Notes: a model not told the origin generated them from the sequence alone. 32,797 bases of DNA from Rhizobium sp. Q54 (GCA_945861895.1 CAMAWF010000003.1:1-32797); one strand, 5' to 3'. Shown: positions 7,881 to 18,537, counted from the stretch's first letter. Made by a program: numbers and translations.

Positions 7881-8141
7881 CTAGACTTTGTCCGCAGCCG
7901 GCGGTTCCTCGCCGCCTTCAAACAACTGGATCGGATGACCCGGCATAATGGTCGAGATCGCGTGTTTGTAGACGAGTTGGGAATGCCCATCCCGCCGCAA
8001 CAGCACGCAAAAATTATCGAACCAGGTCACCACGCCCTGCAATTTCACCCCATTGACCAAAAAGATCGTCAGCGGGATTTTGCTTTTGCTGACGTGGTTG
8101 AGAAAAGTGTCTTGGAGGTTTTGCGGTCGTTCGGCTGCCAT
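7881..8141 (-). CDS. hfq: RNA chaperone Hfq
   Basis: Hfq forms a hexameric ring that pairs small RNAs with mRNAs. I chose the ATG at 8141, giving 86 residues beginning [11 protein letters not shown], the family's normal start; the frame is open further upstream but the extra residues are not Hfq-like. Sm1 is seen in [15 protein letters not shown] and Sm2 in Y-K-H-A-I-S-T-I at residues 58-65, including the conserved YKHAI. The C-terminal tail is short, as usual in alphaproteobacteria. Upstream dat is on the same strand, 175 bp away, leaving room for a separate hfq promoter and leader. Confidence 0.98.
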   Translation of the reverse strand: MAAERPQNLQDTFLNHVSKSKIPLTIFLVNGVKLQGVVTWFDNFCVLLRRDGHSQLVYKHAISTIMPGHPIQLFEGGEEPPAADKV

Positions 8142-8161
8142 GGCCGTTGTTCCGTTTTTTG

Positions 8162-8180
8162 CTCGCGTGCGTTGCGCGAG
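8162..8180 (-). promoter_or_regulatory. Hairpin in the hfq leader
   Basis: CTCGCG and CGCGAG form a perfect 6-bp stem with a 7-base loop, about 20 bases upstream of the hfq ATG. On the minus strand it is followed by A's rather than T's, so it does not look like a terminator. It lies where it could affect hfq translation or mRNA stability. The rest of 8142-8316 holds nothing else I can name. Confidence 0.3.
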
Positions 8181-8316
8181 AGGTTCTTGCCCAAGCGGCA
8201 TTGCGTCTTTTCGAAGCGAATTAAGGCTCAGGGAACGCCATTAGATGGCAGGCCGCGCATGGGTGCAAGCCCACACCCGCATCGGCGATCATAAGACATT
8301 GATACAAAAAGTATTT

Positions 8317-9174
8317 TCAGGCTATTTCCGCGTGGGCGTGATAGTCGCGCCGCAACGCCGTGGCGATGAGCCCGGGCGCTCCGTTGCCAACGGGACGTCC
8401 GTCGATCCGCACCACCGGCATAACGATCTGGCTCGCCGAGGTGATAAATGCCTCGCGCGCGGCATAGGCCTCCTCGACCGTGAACGCGCGCTCCTCAAGT
8501 TTCAGGCCCTGCGCGCTGATGACATCGAGCAGCACCGTGCGCGTAAGTCCGCGCAGAATTCTCCGGTCGAGCGCCCGGGTGAGCAGCTTGCCCTCGCGGC
8601 TGACGATCCAGGCGTTCGACGAAGCGCCCTCGGTGATGCGGCCCTGGCTATCGACGAACCAGGCTTCCCGCGCGCCCTGCTCGCGCGCAGCCTGTTTGGC
8701 CAGCACATTCGGCAACAGCGAAATCGATTTGATGTCCACCCGCTCCCATCGATTGTCCGGAAGCGTAATCACCGCAATGCCTTCCGCCGCCATCGCTTCG
8801 TTGCGGGCAAAATCAAGGCGGCGCGCCGTGACCGTCAGCGCCGGCTTCGTGCCGGGCGCAGGAAAAGCATGATCGCGGCGTGCTGCGCCGCGCGTGATCT
8901 GGACATAGACGATGCCGTCGCGCACGCGGTTGCGGCGGACGGTTTCGCGCAGCACCACCCCCAGCGCGGGGAGCGACATGGGTGCAGGAATTCGCAGCGC
9001 GGCAAGCGAACCGGCGAGGCGCTCCATATGGCGGCGCTCGTCGACCAGCCGGCCTCCCCTCACCTCGCAGACTTCGTAGATACCGTCGGAGAATTGGTAG
9101 CCGCGATCCTCGATGTGGACCATCGCCCTGCCGTGCGGCAGGTAGCGGCCGTTGACATAGGCGACACGCGACAT
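8317..9174 (-). CDS. dat: D-amino-acid aminotransferase (class IV PLP enzyme)
   Basis: This fold-type IV PLP aminotransferase swaps amino groups between D-amino acids and 2-oxo acids. The ATG at 9174 gives 285 residues starting M-S-R-V-A-Y-V-N-G-R-Y-L-P-H; the open frame upstream runs antisense into ntrX and is not part of it. The PLP lysine is K149 in V-D-I-K-S-I-S-L-L-P-N, and the G-R-I-T-E-G-A-S-S-N segment is the phosphate-binding family signature. The N-terminal E-D-R-G-Y-Q-F-S-D-G-I-Y-E-V is typical of the D-amino-acid branch rather than IlvE or PabC, but substrate cannot be fixed by motif alone. It starts 19 bp after ntrX, so it likely shares that transcript. Confidence 0.88.
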   Translation of the reverse strand: MSRVAYVNGRYLPHGRAMVHIEDRGYQFSDGIYEVCEVRGGRLVDERRHMERLAGSLAALRIPAPMSLPALGVVLRETVRRNRVRDGIVYVQITRGAARRDHAFPAPGTKPALTVTARRLDFARNEAMAAEGIAVITLPDNRWERVDIKSISLLPNVLAKQAAREQGAREAWFVDSQGRITEGASSNAWIVSREGKLLTRALDRRILRGLTRTVLLDVISAQGLKLEERAFTVEEAYAAREAFITSASQIVMPVVRIDGRPVGNGAPGLIATALRRDYHAHAEIA

Positions 9175-9193
9175 CGAGAGTTTATTCCTTGCG

Positions 9194-10564
9194 CTAACCG
9201 ATCCCGAGCGCCTTGAGCTTGCGGTGCAACGCCGAGCGCTCCATGCCGACGAATTCGGCGGTGCGGGAAATGTTGCCGCCGAAGCGGCTGATCTGCGCCA
9301 CCAGATATTCGCGCTCGAACATTTCACGCGCGTCGCGCAACGGCAAACCCATGAGCTGCTCGCCGCCATTTCCGTTCGGCATGCTTGGCACCATCGAGCC
9401 GACATCCTGCGGCAACATGCTGGCGGACAGCACGGCGTCCGGCTCGCCGCCCGCGAGAATCATCAAGCGTTCGACGTTGTTGCGCAGCTGACGCACATTG
9501 CCCGGCCAGTCGTGCGATTGCAGCACCGCCATGGCGTCGTCGCCGATGCGCCGCTTCGGCAGGCCGGTTGCCTGAGAAATTTGATCCATGAAGTAGTCGA
9601 CGAGATCGGGGATATCTTCGCGCCGTTCTGCGAGCGGCGGCACCCGAATCGGGACCACCGACAAGCGATGATAGAGATCCTCGCGGAATTTTCCGGCCGC
9701 GATCTCGGCCTCCAGATTGCGCGCGGTCGAGGACACGATACGCGCATCGACGGCGACCTTCGTGCTGCCGCCGACCCGCTGGAAAGTCTTATCGACCAGC
9801 ACCCGCAAAATCTTGTTTTGCGTTTCGCGCGGCATGTCCGCGATTTCATCGATGAACAGCGTGCCGCCATGCGCCTCTTCGAGCGCGCCGGGCTTGCGTG
9901 TGTCCGATCCGTTCGAGGGATCGACCCCGAACAATTCGATTTCCATTCGCTCGGGCGTAATAGCCGCCGCATTGATGACGATGAACGGCCCGTTCGCGCG
10001 CGCGGATGACGCATGCATGGTGCGGGCCGCAAGTTCCTTGCCCGCGCCGGAGGGTCCGACAATCAAAATGCGGCTGTTGGTCGGCGCCACTTTATCGATG
10101 GTCTGGCGCAATTGGCCCATAGCCGCCGAGCGTCCGACCAGTGTGGTCGGCAACGGCGCCAATTGTTTGAGCTGCTTGACTTCGCGCTTGAGCCGGGAGG
10201 TTTCCAGCGCGCGGTCGGCAACCAGCACCAAACGGTCGGCCTTGAACGGCTTCTCGATGAAATCGTAGGCGCCGTGCTTGATCGCGGCGACGGCGGTCTC
10301 GATGTTGCCGTGGCCGGAAATCATTACAATCTGGACTTCCGCGTGTTCCTGCTTCACGGCTCCGAGCAATTGCAAGCCGTCGAGCCGGCTGCCTTGCAGC
10401 CAGATGTCGAGAAAAATAAGATTCGGGCGGCGGGCGACGATGGCCGCAAACGCTTCGTCGCTGTTGCGCGCGGTGCGCGCGGTATAGCCCTCGTCCTGCA
10501 GGATTCCGGCAACCAGATTGCGGATGTCCGCTTCGTCATCGACGATGAGAATGTCTGCCGCCAT
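9194..10564 (-). CDS. ntrX: Response regulator NtrX (AAA+ family, GAFTGA loop missing)
   Basis: NtrX is the partner of NtrY, with reported roles in nitrogen, redox and envelope or cell-cycle control. The receiver domain has acidic residues D10/E11 and phospho-acceptor D53 (F-L-D-I-W), followed by an AAA+ domain with Walker A G-P-S-G-A-G-K-E at 170-177 and Walker B G-T-L-F-I-D-E-I, then a C-terminal Fis-type helix-turn-helix (G-N-I-S-R-T-A-E-F-V-G-M-E-R-S-A-L-H-R-K-L). Where sigma54 activators carry E-L-F-G-H-x-x-G-A-F-T-G-A, this protein reads E-L-F-G-V-D-P-S-N-G-S-D-T-R-K-P-G-A, so it should not remodel sigma54. The start is 2 bp after ntrY. Confidence 0.96.
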   Translation of the reverse strand: MAADILIVDDEADIRNLVAGILQDEGYTARTARNSDEAFAAIVARRPNLIFLDIWLQGSRLDGLQLLGAVKQEHAEVQIVMISGHGNIETAVAAIKHGAYDFIEKPFKADRLVLVADRALETSRLKREVKQLKQLAPLPTTLVGRSAAMGQLRQTIDKVAPTNSRILIVGPSGAGKELAARTMHASSARANGPFIVINAAAITPERMEIELFGVDPSNGSDTRKPGALEEAHGGTLFIDEIADMPRETQNKILRVLVDKTFQRVGGSTKVAVDARIVSSTARNLEAEIAAGKFREDLYHRLSVVPIRVPPLAERREDIPDLVDYFMDQISQATGLPKRRIGDDAMAVLQSHDWPGNVRQLRNNVERLMILAGGEPDAVLSASMLPQDVGSMVPSMPNGNGGEQLMGLPLRDAREMFEREYLVAQISRFGGNISRTAEFVGMERSALHRKLKALGIG

Positions 10565-10566
10565 GT

Positions 10567-12819
10567 TTACAGCTCACTCGCAACTTTTTGTTTTTCCGGC
10601 TGGCCGGCTTCGATCGCCGTGTCGCCTGCAAACCGCAGGCGCAGCCAGGCGCCGCGCTGACCCGGCAGCTTGTCGGATGCATCGCGCAATTCGATGGTGC
10701 CGCCGTGTTCTTCCAGAATGCGCCCAACTATCGCCAGGCCGAGCCCGGTGCCCTTCTCGCGCGTGGTGACATAAGGCTCGAGCAAACGGTTGCGGCCCTC
10801 TTTCGGCAGTCCGATGCCGTTGTCGACCACGTCGATGACGATGTCGTTGCCTTCGCGCACCACCCCGATGCGGATGCGGCCTCGTCCAAGTTCCGTGGGC
10901 GGCACCGCGGCGATCGCCTCGGTCGCATTCTTGATGATATTCGTGAGGCCTTGAGAGATAAGCCGCCGGTCGAACCGCGCCAGCATCGGGTCCTCGGCAA
11001 TATCGACGTCGAAGTCGATGTCGCCGTGTCCCACTTTCATCAGGAACACCGCCTGACGCACGGTATCGGCGACATCGTCGGCGGCGATCACCGGCTTCGG
11101 CATGCGTGCGAAGCGTGAGAACTCATCGACCATGCGCTTGATGTCCTCGACCTGACGCACGATCGTTTCCGTGCATTGCTCGAAAACGGCACGGTCTTCG
11201 GTAATCACGCTGCCGTATTTGCGTCGCAGCCGTTCCGCCGATAATTGAATCGGAGTGAGCGGGTTCTTGATTTCATGCGCAATGCGCCGCGCGACATCGG
11301 CCCAGGCCGAGGTGCGCTGTGCGAGTACAAGCTCGGTGATATCGTCGAGCGTGATGACGTAGCCATGGTCCGCCTCCGGCGATTGCTCGCTGGTGACGCG
11401 CACGGAAAGATTGCGTTCGCGGCCATCGCGGTTGATTGTCATCTGGTCCTGCACCAGACGCTGCGCGCCGGTCTGGGCGGTCGCCATGATTCCGGCAAGC
11501 TCCGGCACGATCTCGGCGACAGGACGCCCAAGGGTTTCCGCTTCGCTGTGCCCGATCAGCTTTTCGGCCGACCGGTTGAGGATGCTGATACAACCTTCGC
11601 CATCGACACCGATGACGCCGGCGCTGGCGCCTGAGAGCACCGCTTCGGTGAATCGCCGGCGGCTGTCGATAAGATCGCGGGCATGCACGATGTCGTCGCG
11701 TTGCGTGCGCAATTCCTGCGTCATGCGGTTGAAGGTTTCGCCAAGCTGCGCGAGATCGCCTTCCGAGCGCCGGATCGGCACCTGAACGAAAAGATTACCG
11801 GTGGAGACTACGTTAGCCGCGCCGATCAAGCGCCGGATCGGCGCCACCAGCCGATTGGCAAAATTTAACCCGATCCACACCGCAGACAACAGCACGATCA
11901 GCGCGATCACCGTATACATCAACGCAAACGCGATTTGCACGCCGAGACGGCGCGACTCGATGGCTGCATATTCGCTCACGCTTGCGTGCGTCGCTTGCAA
12001 TTGCGCGACGACGCGCTGATCCAGCAGGCGCGCCACATACAGATACATGCTGTCGTAGTTACGCAGTTTGATGATCGCGGCGACATAATTCGCTTCCGGC
12101 AGCAAGACGATCTGCGGTTCGGTCTCGTCGACGGCCGCAAGTTGCTCGCGCGTTGGCGTCGCAAAAACCTGATTGATCCTGATGTCGGCGCGCTCGACCA
12201 CCGCAAGATTGCTGTCGAGCAGGAACGCGGCGGCCAAACCGCGTACCGTCGCCTGCACCGTGAGAAATTCCCGCATCCGCTCGCGGTCCTGATCGAACAA
12301 CGGCTTTGCGCGCGAGACGTCGAAGGACAGCACCAGAATGTCGGATCGCGTGATTTGCGCGTGATCGCGCAGATAGGCCTCCGCGACGATGAGCGAATTC
12401 TGGATGACGGCGCGTGTGCGCGCGGAAAACAGACGATCAAGGCCGCGATCGAGCGTAACACTGGCGACCACGGCGACGAGGATGGCCGGAACTGCGGCGA
12501 TAATCGAAAACAAACTGACGATGCGCACATGCAGACGGGCGGCGGCGCGCCCCGAACGGCGCGCCTGCACGATCTGCCAGACCTCGCGCGCGATGATCGC
12601 GAGCAACAGGAACACGGTCGCCGCATTGGCCAGAAGAAGGGTGACCACGACGTTGTGGGTGGGCGAGATCGGGGTGAGACCGGCCAGAACAACGAAGGTC
12701 ACCAGCGCGGATAGCAGCGCGAGGCCGACCGTCAGCGGACCGAGAACCCGAATTTCCCTTCGGCCGGACGGTGAGCCGGCAACGGCGGTATCGGTGGCGA
12801 CAACCTGATCGACGGTCAT
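10567..12819 (-). CDS. ntrY: Sensor histidine kinase NtrY
   Basis: NtrY is a membrane-bound sensor kinase that phosphorylates NtrX. From the ATG at 12819 it has 750 residues; a GTG at 12876 is an alternative, but A-G-G-G-G sits just before the ATG. Three hydrophobic segments lie in the first 130 residues (around L-T-V-G-L-A-L-L, T-V-F-L-L-L-A-I-I and I-I-A-A-V-P-A-I-L-V), then a periplasmic domain, a fourth membrane helix near residue 310, HAMP, PAS, and a kinase core with H515 in [12 protein letters not shown]. The ATP lid has D-N-G-I-G-L-P and G-T-G-L-G-L-A-I. It is followed by ntrX at 2 bp. Confidence 0.96.
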   Translation of the reverse strand: MTVDQVVATDTAVAGSPSGRREIRVLGPLTVGLALLSALVTFVVLAGLTPISPTHNVVVTLLLANAATVFLLLAIIAREVWQIVQARRSGRAAARLHVRIVSLFSIIAAVPAILVAVVASVTLDRGLDRLFSARTRAVIQNSLIVAEAYLRDHAQITRSDILVLSFDVSRAKPLFDQDRERMREFLTVQATVRGLAAAFLLDSNLAVVERADIRINQVFATPTREQLAAVDETEPQIVLLPEANYVAAIIKLRNYDSMYLYVARLLDQRVVAQLQATHASVSEYAAIESRRLGVQIAFALMYTVIALIVLLSAVWIGLNFANRLVAPIRRLIGAANVVSTGNLFVQVPIRRSEGDLAQLGETFNRMTQELRTQRDDIVHARDLIDSRRRFTEAVLSGASAGVIGVDGEGCISILNRSAEKLIGHSEAETLGRPVAEIVPELAGIMATAQTGAQRLVQDQMTINRDGRERNLSVRVTSEQSPEADHGYVITLDDITELVLAQRTSAWADVARRIAHEIKNPLTPIQLSAERLRRKYGSVITEDRAVFEQCTETIVRQVEDIKRMVDEFSRFARMPKPVIAADDVADTVRQAVFLMKVGHGDIDFDVDIAEDPMLARFDRRLISQGLTNIIKNATEAIAAVPPTELGRGRIRIGVVREGNDIVIDVVDNGIGLPKEGRNRLLEPYVTTREKGTGLGLAIVGRILEEHGGTIELRDASDKLPGQRGAWLRLRFAGDTAIEAGQPEKQKVASEL

Positions 12820-12911
12820 GAACCCCTGACGGCGCACAGCGGGGTTGGCCCCCGAAATTGTGCGAGAAACGAGCACAATTAGCCCATATCCCGCTCACTG
12901 ATGCTTTTATA

Positions 12912-12922
12912 CAACAATGTTG
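12912..12922. promoter_or_regulatory. Candidate operator CAACAATGTTG upstream of ntrYX
   Basis: An 11-bp perfect inverted repeat (CAACA, A, TGTTG) lies about 93 bp before the ntrY ATG, in the AT-rich part of the ntrC-ntrY gap, next to a TATAAA-like hexamer on the minus strand. It contains CAA-N5-TTG and CAA-N2-TTG; as I recall, CAA-N2-5-TTG motifs have been reported for NtrX of Sinorhizobium. Autoregulation of ntrYX is an inference. Confidence 0.35.
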
Positions 12923-12993
12923 CCGAATTGCGACAAAAGCGCGGCGCAAAACCGCAAGCTGGGTTAACTGAGGTGCGAGACGGCCGCTGCGGT

Positions 12994-13014
12994 GGCGGAT
13001 TACGCAACTCCGCC
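12994..13014 (-). terminator. Possible weak terminator after ntrC
   Basis: GGCGGA and TCCGCC pair around a 9-base loop, 33-53 bp past the ntrC stop. No T tract follows on the minus strand, so intrinsic termination would be inefficient; the hairpin may instead protect the mRNA end. Confidence 0.25.
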
Positions 13015-13046
13015 GCTGTCGCAGAAGCGATAATGCTGCCGGGAGA

Positions 13047-14489
13047 TCAGGGGCTGCTGCGGTAGACCTGAATGTCGAGGTCGCGAATTTTTTTGCGCAG
13101 GGTATTGCGGTTGAGCCCGAGCAGATCGGCGGCGCGGATTTGATTGCCGCGGGTTGCCGCCAGCGCCGCCGAGAGCAGCGGATATTCGATCTCCCGCAGG
13201 ATGCGATGGTAGAGGCCCGCGGGCGGCAACGCGTCATCGAAGCCGGCAAAATATCCCGTCAGATGCCGCTCCACGGCGCCCGCCAGGCTCTCCTCGCCGC
13301 GCGGTCCATCGCCGCCCGACGGCAAAGCCGGCTGCGATAATTCGGCGTCGATGACGGCGGCGGAAATCATGTCCTGCGGATAGAGCGCGGCCAGCCGCCG
13401 CGCCAGATTTTCCAGTTCGCGCACATTGCCCGGCCAGCGGTGGCGCTTGAGCCGCTCAAGGCCGAACTGGTCGATCTGCTTGGGCGGCAACCCTTCGCGT
13501 TGCGCCTGCGCGAAAAAATGGCGGATCAGGTCGGGCACGTCCTCGATGCGTTCGCGCAATGGCGGCAATCGCAGCGGTACGACATTGAGGCGGAAGAACA
13601 AATCCTCGCGGAACAATCCCTGCTGAATCTGCAACCGCAAATCCTTATTGCTCGCCGCAACGATCCGCACGTCGCTCTTGATCGGCGTGCGGCCGCCAAC
13701 GGTGGTGTATTCGCCCTGCTGGAGCACGCGCAGAAGCCGCGTCTGCGCTTCCATCGGCATGTCGCCGATCTCGTCCAGAAACAATGTTCCGCCTTCGGCC
13801 TGCTCGAAACGCCCCGAACTGCGCGTGTTGGCGCCGGTGAAAGCGCCCTTCTCGTGGCCGAACAATTCAGACTCGATAAGATCGCGCGGGATCGCGGCCA
13901 TGTTGATGGCGACGAACGTTCCGCTCCGCCGCTTGCCGTAATCATGCAGCGCGCGCGCCACCAATTCCTTGCCGGTGCCGGATTCGCCCGAGATCATCAC
14001 GGTGAGGTCGGTCTGCATCAGCCGCGCCAGCACGCGATAGATTTCCTGCATCGCCGGCGAGCGGCCGACCAATGGAATGGTGTCGAACTCCTCGGACGCC
14101 ACGGCGGCTGGCCGCCGTTCCTTCGGTTCCGACAGCGCGCGGCCGACAATGGCGATCAGTTCCTTGAGATCGAATGGTTTTGGCAGATACTCATAGGCGC
14201 CGCGCTCGGAGGCGCGGATCGCGGTCATAAAGGTGTTCTGCGCGCTCATGATGATGACCGGCAGATCTGGCCGCGCCTTTTTTATCCGCGGCACCAGATC
14301 GAAAGCGTTTTCATCCGGCATCACCACGTCGGTGATGACAAGATCGCCATCTCCCTGGCTGACCCACCGCCACAATGTGGCGGCATTGCCGGTCGAGCGC
14401 ACCTCATAGCCGGCGCGCGAGAGCGCCTGATTGAGTACGGTTCGGATCGCGGCGTCGTCGTCGGCAACTAGAATGCTTCCGGTCGGCAT
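13047..14489 (-). CDS. ntrC: Nitrogen regulation response regulator NtrC
   Basis: NtrC is the sigma54-dependent activator of nitrogen-scavenging genes, switched on by NtrB. The 480-residue protein has the receiver acidic cluster D10-D12, phospho-acceptor D54 (V-I-T-D-V-V-M-P), Walker A G-E-S-G-T-G-K-E at 168-175, an intact G-A-F-T-G-A at 215-220 and Walker [13 protein letters not shown] Fis-type helix-turn-helix closes the protein ([16 protein letters not shown]). It begins 8 bp after ntrB and lies in the dusB-ntrB-ntrC operon typical of alphaproteobacteria. It differs from the neighbouring NtrX by its complete sigma54-contact loop. Confidence 0.98.
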   Translation of the reverse strand: MPTGSILVADDDAAIRTVLNQALSRAGYEVRSTGNAATLWRWVSQGDGDLVITDVVMPDENAFDLVPRIKKARPDLPVIIMSAQNTFMTAIRASERGAYEYLPKPFDLKELIAIVGRALSEPKERRPAAVASEEFDTIPLVGRSPAMQEIYRVLARLMQTDLTVMISGESGTGKELVARALHDYGKRRSGTFVAINMAAIPRDLIESELFGHEKGAFTGANTRSSGRFEQAEGGTLFLDEIGDMPMEAQTRLLRVLQQGEYTTVGGRTPIKSDVRIVAASNKDLRLQIQQGLFREDLFFRLNVVPLRLPPLRERIEDVPDLIRHFFAQAQREGLPPKQIDQFGLERLKRHRWPGNVRELENLARRLAALYPQDMISAAVIDAELSQPALPSGGDGPRGEESLAGAVERHLTGYFAGFDDALPPAGLYHRILREIEYPLLSAALAATRGNQIRAADLLGLNRNTLRKKIRDLDIQVYRSSP

Positions 14490-14497
14490 CGGCGTCC

Positions 14498-15636
14498 TCA
14501 GGAGGCGTTCGCGGCGGCAACGTCGTGATCGACGTCACCGCCGGCATAAACCGGCATCAGCACGCGAATGGTCGTACGTCGCGGTTGCGACTCGCACTCG
14601 ATAATCCCGCCGTGGTCGCCCACGATCTTGGCGACCAACGCCAGCCCCAGCCCGCTGCCGCTTGGCTTTGTGGTCACGAACGGTTCGAACAGATGCGGCA
14701 TCAGGTCTTCGGGAACGCCAGGCCCGTTGTCCTTGACGCAAAATTCGAGCGGCAGCGACACCCGCGTCTTGGTCCCCGGAAGCGACAGCCGCACGCCCGG
14801 CTTGAACGCGGTGGTGAGCTGAATTTCGCCGTCGTGTGCGCTCTCGCCGATCGACTCGGCGGCGTTCTTCACCAGATTGAGAAAGACTTGAATAAGGTGG
14901 TCGCGGTTGGCGTAAACCGGCGGCAGCGACGGGTCGTATTCCTCGACGAATTTAATGTGACGGGCAAAACCCGATTGCGCGAGCCGCTTCACATGATCGA
15001 GTACGACATGAATATTGACCGGCTCGCGTTCCACCGGGCGCTCGTCGGCGAACACTTCCATGCGATCGACCAGCTTCACGATACGGTCGGTCTCATCGCA
15101 GATCAGCCTGGTTAGCGTCCGGTCGTCGTCGTCCGCGGACTGTTCCAGCAGTTGCGCCGCGCCGCGAATGCCGGACAGCGGATTCTTGATCTCATGCGCA
15201 AGCATGGCCGCGAGCGCGATCACCGAGCGCGCGGCGCCGCGATGGGTGAGCTGGCGATCCATCTTGTCGGCGATGGTGCGTTCTTGCAGCATGACGATGA
15301 CGTGATCGGGATATTCCGGCAGCGGCGCCACGTGCAGATCGACCAGCCGCTCGCCGGGATTGCGCGGCGTGCCGAGATCGACCTTGTATTCGTTCACCGC
15401 CGCGCCGCGCGTGCGAACCTGATCGATCAACGCGAGCAAGGGTGAGCCGAACGGCACCAATTCGCGCAGCATGTGCCGGCGCAACATCGGCATGGAGGCT
15501 TCGAAGAACTGCTCGGCGGCGACATTGGCGTCGATAATTTTGCCGTCGGACGAAACGATGATGACCGGGTGCGGCAAGGCATTGAGCACCGCGTCGGCGG
15601 CCGCAGGTGCGAGCGGCGATAGGGTTTCGACCTGAT

Positions 15637-15640
<4 letters not shown>
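14498..15640 (-). CDS. ntrB: Nitrogen sensor kinase/phosphatase NtrB
   Basis: NtrB is a soluble histidine kinase that, under control of PII (GlnB), phosphorylates or dephosphorylates NtrC. I chose the ATG at 15640 (380 residues): it overlaps the dusB TGA as ATGA and is preceded by G-G-A-A-G-G at good spacing. The ATG at 15655 would translate that ribosome-binding site as M-E-G-G-G. The N terminus is a PAS domain (A-L-P-H-P-V-I-I-V), H149 lies in [12 protein letters not shown], and the ATP-binding boxes are D-N-G-P-G-V-P and G-S-G-L-G-L-A-L. No membrane segment is present, as expected. Confidence 0.97.
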
Positions 15641-16674
<1,034 letters not shown>

Positions 16675-16728
16675 AAGTAACTGCCTATATTTTAGGCGTT
16701 TCGAATTATGCATATAGTTTAGCCAATT

Positions 16729-16757
16729 TCGATAACAGCGCAAGTATTGCGGTGCAA
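16729..16757 (-). promoter_or_regulatory. Candidate promoter of dusB-ntrBC
   Basis: On the minus strand TTGCAC (16752-16757) and TATCGA (16729-16734) are separated by 17 bp, in the AT-rich gap between divergent dusB and ispDF. A transcript from here would begin near 16722, almost at the ATG at 16713, which favours the GTG at 16674 as the dusB start. No clear sigma54 (GG-N10-GC) element is seen. Confidence 0.3.
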
Positions 16758-16862
16758 TAAAGATGGTCCCTGGATAACGCAAGGAAGCGGGTCTGGAATC
16801 CTGTTTCCAGGCCGAATTGGAAAGCGGTAAAGCGAAGTCATGATTGGCAAGGCCGAATAACG

Positions 16863-18047
16863 ATGGCGGGGATCATTGCAGCAGTGGTGGTGGCCGCCGG
16901 GCGGGGATTGCGCGCCGGAGGTAACACCCCGAAGCAATTCCGCAGCCTGCTCGGACAACCGGCGATCCGCCCGAGCCTGGCGATGTTCGCCGCCCATCCG
17001 GATGTCGGCCTTGTTCTGCCGGTGATCCACCCCGACGACTCCGCATTGTATGAAAGTTCTGCCGCTGGTCTGAATGTTCTGCCGCCGGTCTTCGGCGGGG
17101 CGACCAGACAGGCCTCGGTGCGCGCCGGTCTGGAGGCGCTGGCGCCGCGCGCACCGGGGATTGTGCTTATCCACGATGCCGCCCGCCCCTTCGCCTCGCC
17201 TGCTTTGGTGTCGCGGGCAATTGCGGCGGCGGGCAGTTCGGGCGCCGCCGTTCCGGCGCTCGCCATCGCCGACACCGTCAAAGCCGTCGATGCGCGCGGC
17301 CGCGTCACCGCGACGCTCGATCGCAATGCGCTGCGCATCGTGCAGACGCCGCAAGCTTTCGGCTTCGATGTTTTGCTGGACGCGCACCGCCGCGCGCTTG
17401 CCGCCGGACGCGAGGACTTTACCGACGACGCCGCGCTCGCCGAATGGGCGGGGCTCGAAGTGAGCGTCTTCGAAGGCGAAGCCGGCAATGTGAAGCTCAC
17501 GCATGCGGATGATTTTTTCCGCGCTGAGGCCATGCAGCTTATGAAGCTTGCCGATATCCGCACCGGCAGCGGCATCGACGTGCACGCGTTCGGTTCCGGC
17601 GATCATGTTACGCTTGGCGGCATCAAAATTCCGCACGCGCGCGGCCTCGACGGCCATTCCGACGCCGATGTGGCGCTGCATGCGCTGGTCGATGCGATTT
17701 TGGGCGCGCTCGCCGAAGGCGACATCGGGCAGCATTTTCCGCCAAGCGACCCGCAATGGCGCGGCGCATCCTCAGATCGTTTCCTGAAATTCGCGGTCGA
17801 GCGCGTGGCCGCGCGCGGCGGCATGATCGCGCATCTCGATCTCTCCATCGTCTGTGAGGCCCCGCGCATCGGCCCGCACCGCGACGCCATGCGCGCGCGC
17901 ATCGCGGCCTTGTCCGGCATTGCCGTCGTACGCGTGGCCGTCAAGGCGACCACCAGCGAAGGGCTCGGCTTTACTGGGCGCGGCGAAGGCATCGCGGCGT
18001 TTGCAACCGCGACCATTCGCCTGCCCTGGACAAACGAAAATGCCTGA
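16863..18047 (+). CDS. ispDF: Bifunctional IspD/IspF of the MEP isoprenoid pathway
   Basis: The fused enzyme carries out two non-consecutive steps of the MEP pathway: cytidylyl transfer to MEP (IspD) and cyclisation to MEcPP (IspF). Residues 1 to about 225 are IspD, with the nucleotide loop [10 protein letters not shown] and I-H-D-A-A-R-P-F. From about residue 235 IspF begins, with metal ligands in G-I-D-V-H-A-F and the signature [20 protein letters not shown] follows. This fusion is usual in alphaproteobacteria. It is transcribed divergently from dusB, and its last 8 bp overlap cinA. Confidence 0.97.
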   Translation: MAGIIAAVVVAAGRGLRAGGNTPKQFRSLLGQPAIRPSLAMFAAHPDVGLVLPVIHPDDSALYESSAAGLNVLPPVFGGATRQASVRAGLEALAPRAPGIVLIHDAARPFASPALVSRAIAAAGSSGAAVPALAIADTVKAVDARGRVTATLDRNALRIVQTPQAFGFDVLLDAHRRALAAGREDFTDDAALAEWAGLEVSVFEGEAGNVKLTHADDFFRAEAMQLMKLADIRTGSGIDVHAFGSGDHVTLGGIKIPHARGLDGHSDADVALHALVDAILGALAEGDIGQHFPPSDPQWRGASSDRFLKFAVERVAARGGMIAHLDLSIVCEAPRIGPHRDAMRARIAALSGIAVVRVAVKATTSEGLGFTGRGEGIAAFATATIRLPWTNENA

Positions 18048-18537
18048 CAAGGAATTGCACGACGCCGCGCGCGCGCTGCTTGATCTCTGCATCAAGAAAA
18101 AGCTGACGCTGGCGACGGCGGAATCCTGCACCGGCGGCATGGTCGCCGCGGCCTTGACGGAGATTGCCGGCTCCTCCGCCGTGGTGGAACGCGGCTTCGT
18201 CACCTACAGCAATAAAGCCAAGCAGCAGATGCTGGGCGTGCCGCCGACGACTTTGAATAAATACGGCGCAGTCAGCCGCGAGACCGCCGAAGCGATGGCC
18301 AAGGGCGCGCTGGCGCACGCGCCGGTCGATCTTGCGGTGTCGATCACCGGCATCGCCGGACCCGGTGGCGGCAGCGCCGACAAACCGGTGGGTCTCGTGC
18401 ATTTCGCCGCCGGCTCGCGGGGCGGGCGGCTCATCCATCATGAGCATAAATTCGGCGATATCGGGCGCGAACAAGTGCGCCGCCTGTCGGTATTGCAAGC
18501 GCTCGCCATGTTGCGGGAATTGGCTGAAAAAAAATAA
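18040..18537 (+). CDS. pncC: CinA C-terminal-type nicotinamide-nucleotide amidohydrolase
   Basis: Proteins of this type deamidate NMN to nicotinate mononucleotide, recycling NAD breakdown products. The ATG at 18040, which overlaps the end of ispDF by 8 bp, gives 165 residues, the normal length of the stand-alone domain; the longer open frame upstream only shadows ispDF. Motifs are T-A-E-S-C-T-G-G-M at the N-terminal third, R-G-F-V-T-Y-S-N-x-A-K and [12 protein letters not shown]. The N-terminal MoaB-like domain of full CinA is absent. The gene converges on the following minus-strand gene, with only 4 bp between stops. The annotation cinA is equally common. Confidence 0.94.
   Translation: MPDKELHDAARALLDLCIKKKLTLATAESCTGGMVAAALTEIAGSSAVVERGFVTYSNKAKQQMLGVPPTTLNKYGAVSRETAEAMAKGALAHAPVDLAVSITGIAGPGGGSADKPVGLVHFAAGSRGGRLIHHEHKFGDIGREQVRRLSVLQALAMLRELAEKK

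Noticed and set aside
9122-9131. CCCTGCCG, a near match to the KOPS octamer
   Set aside because: The last base differs from CCCTNCCC, so it was not counted.
16793-16810. Small inverted repeat CTGGAA/TTCCAG before ispDF
   Set aside because: A 6-bp stem alone, with no T tract and no known operator likeness.
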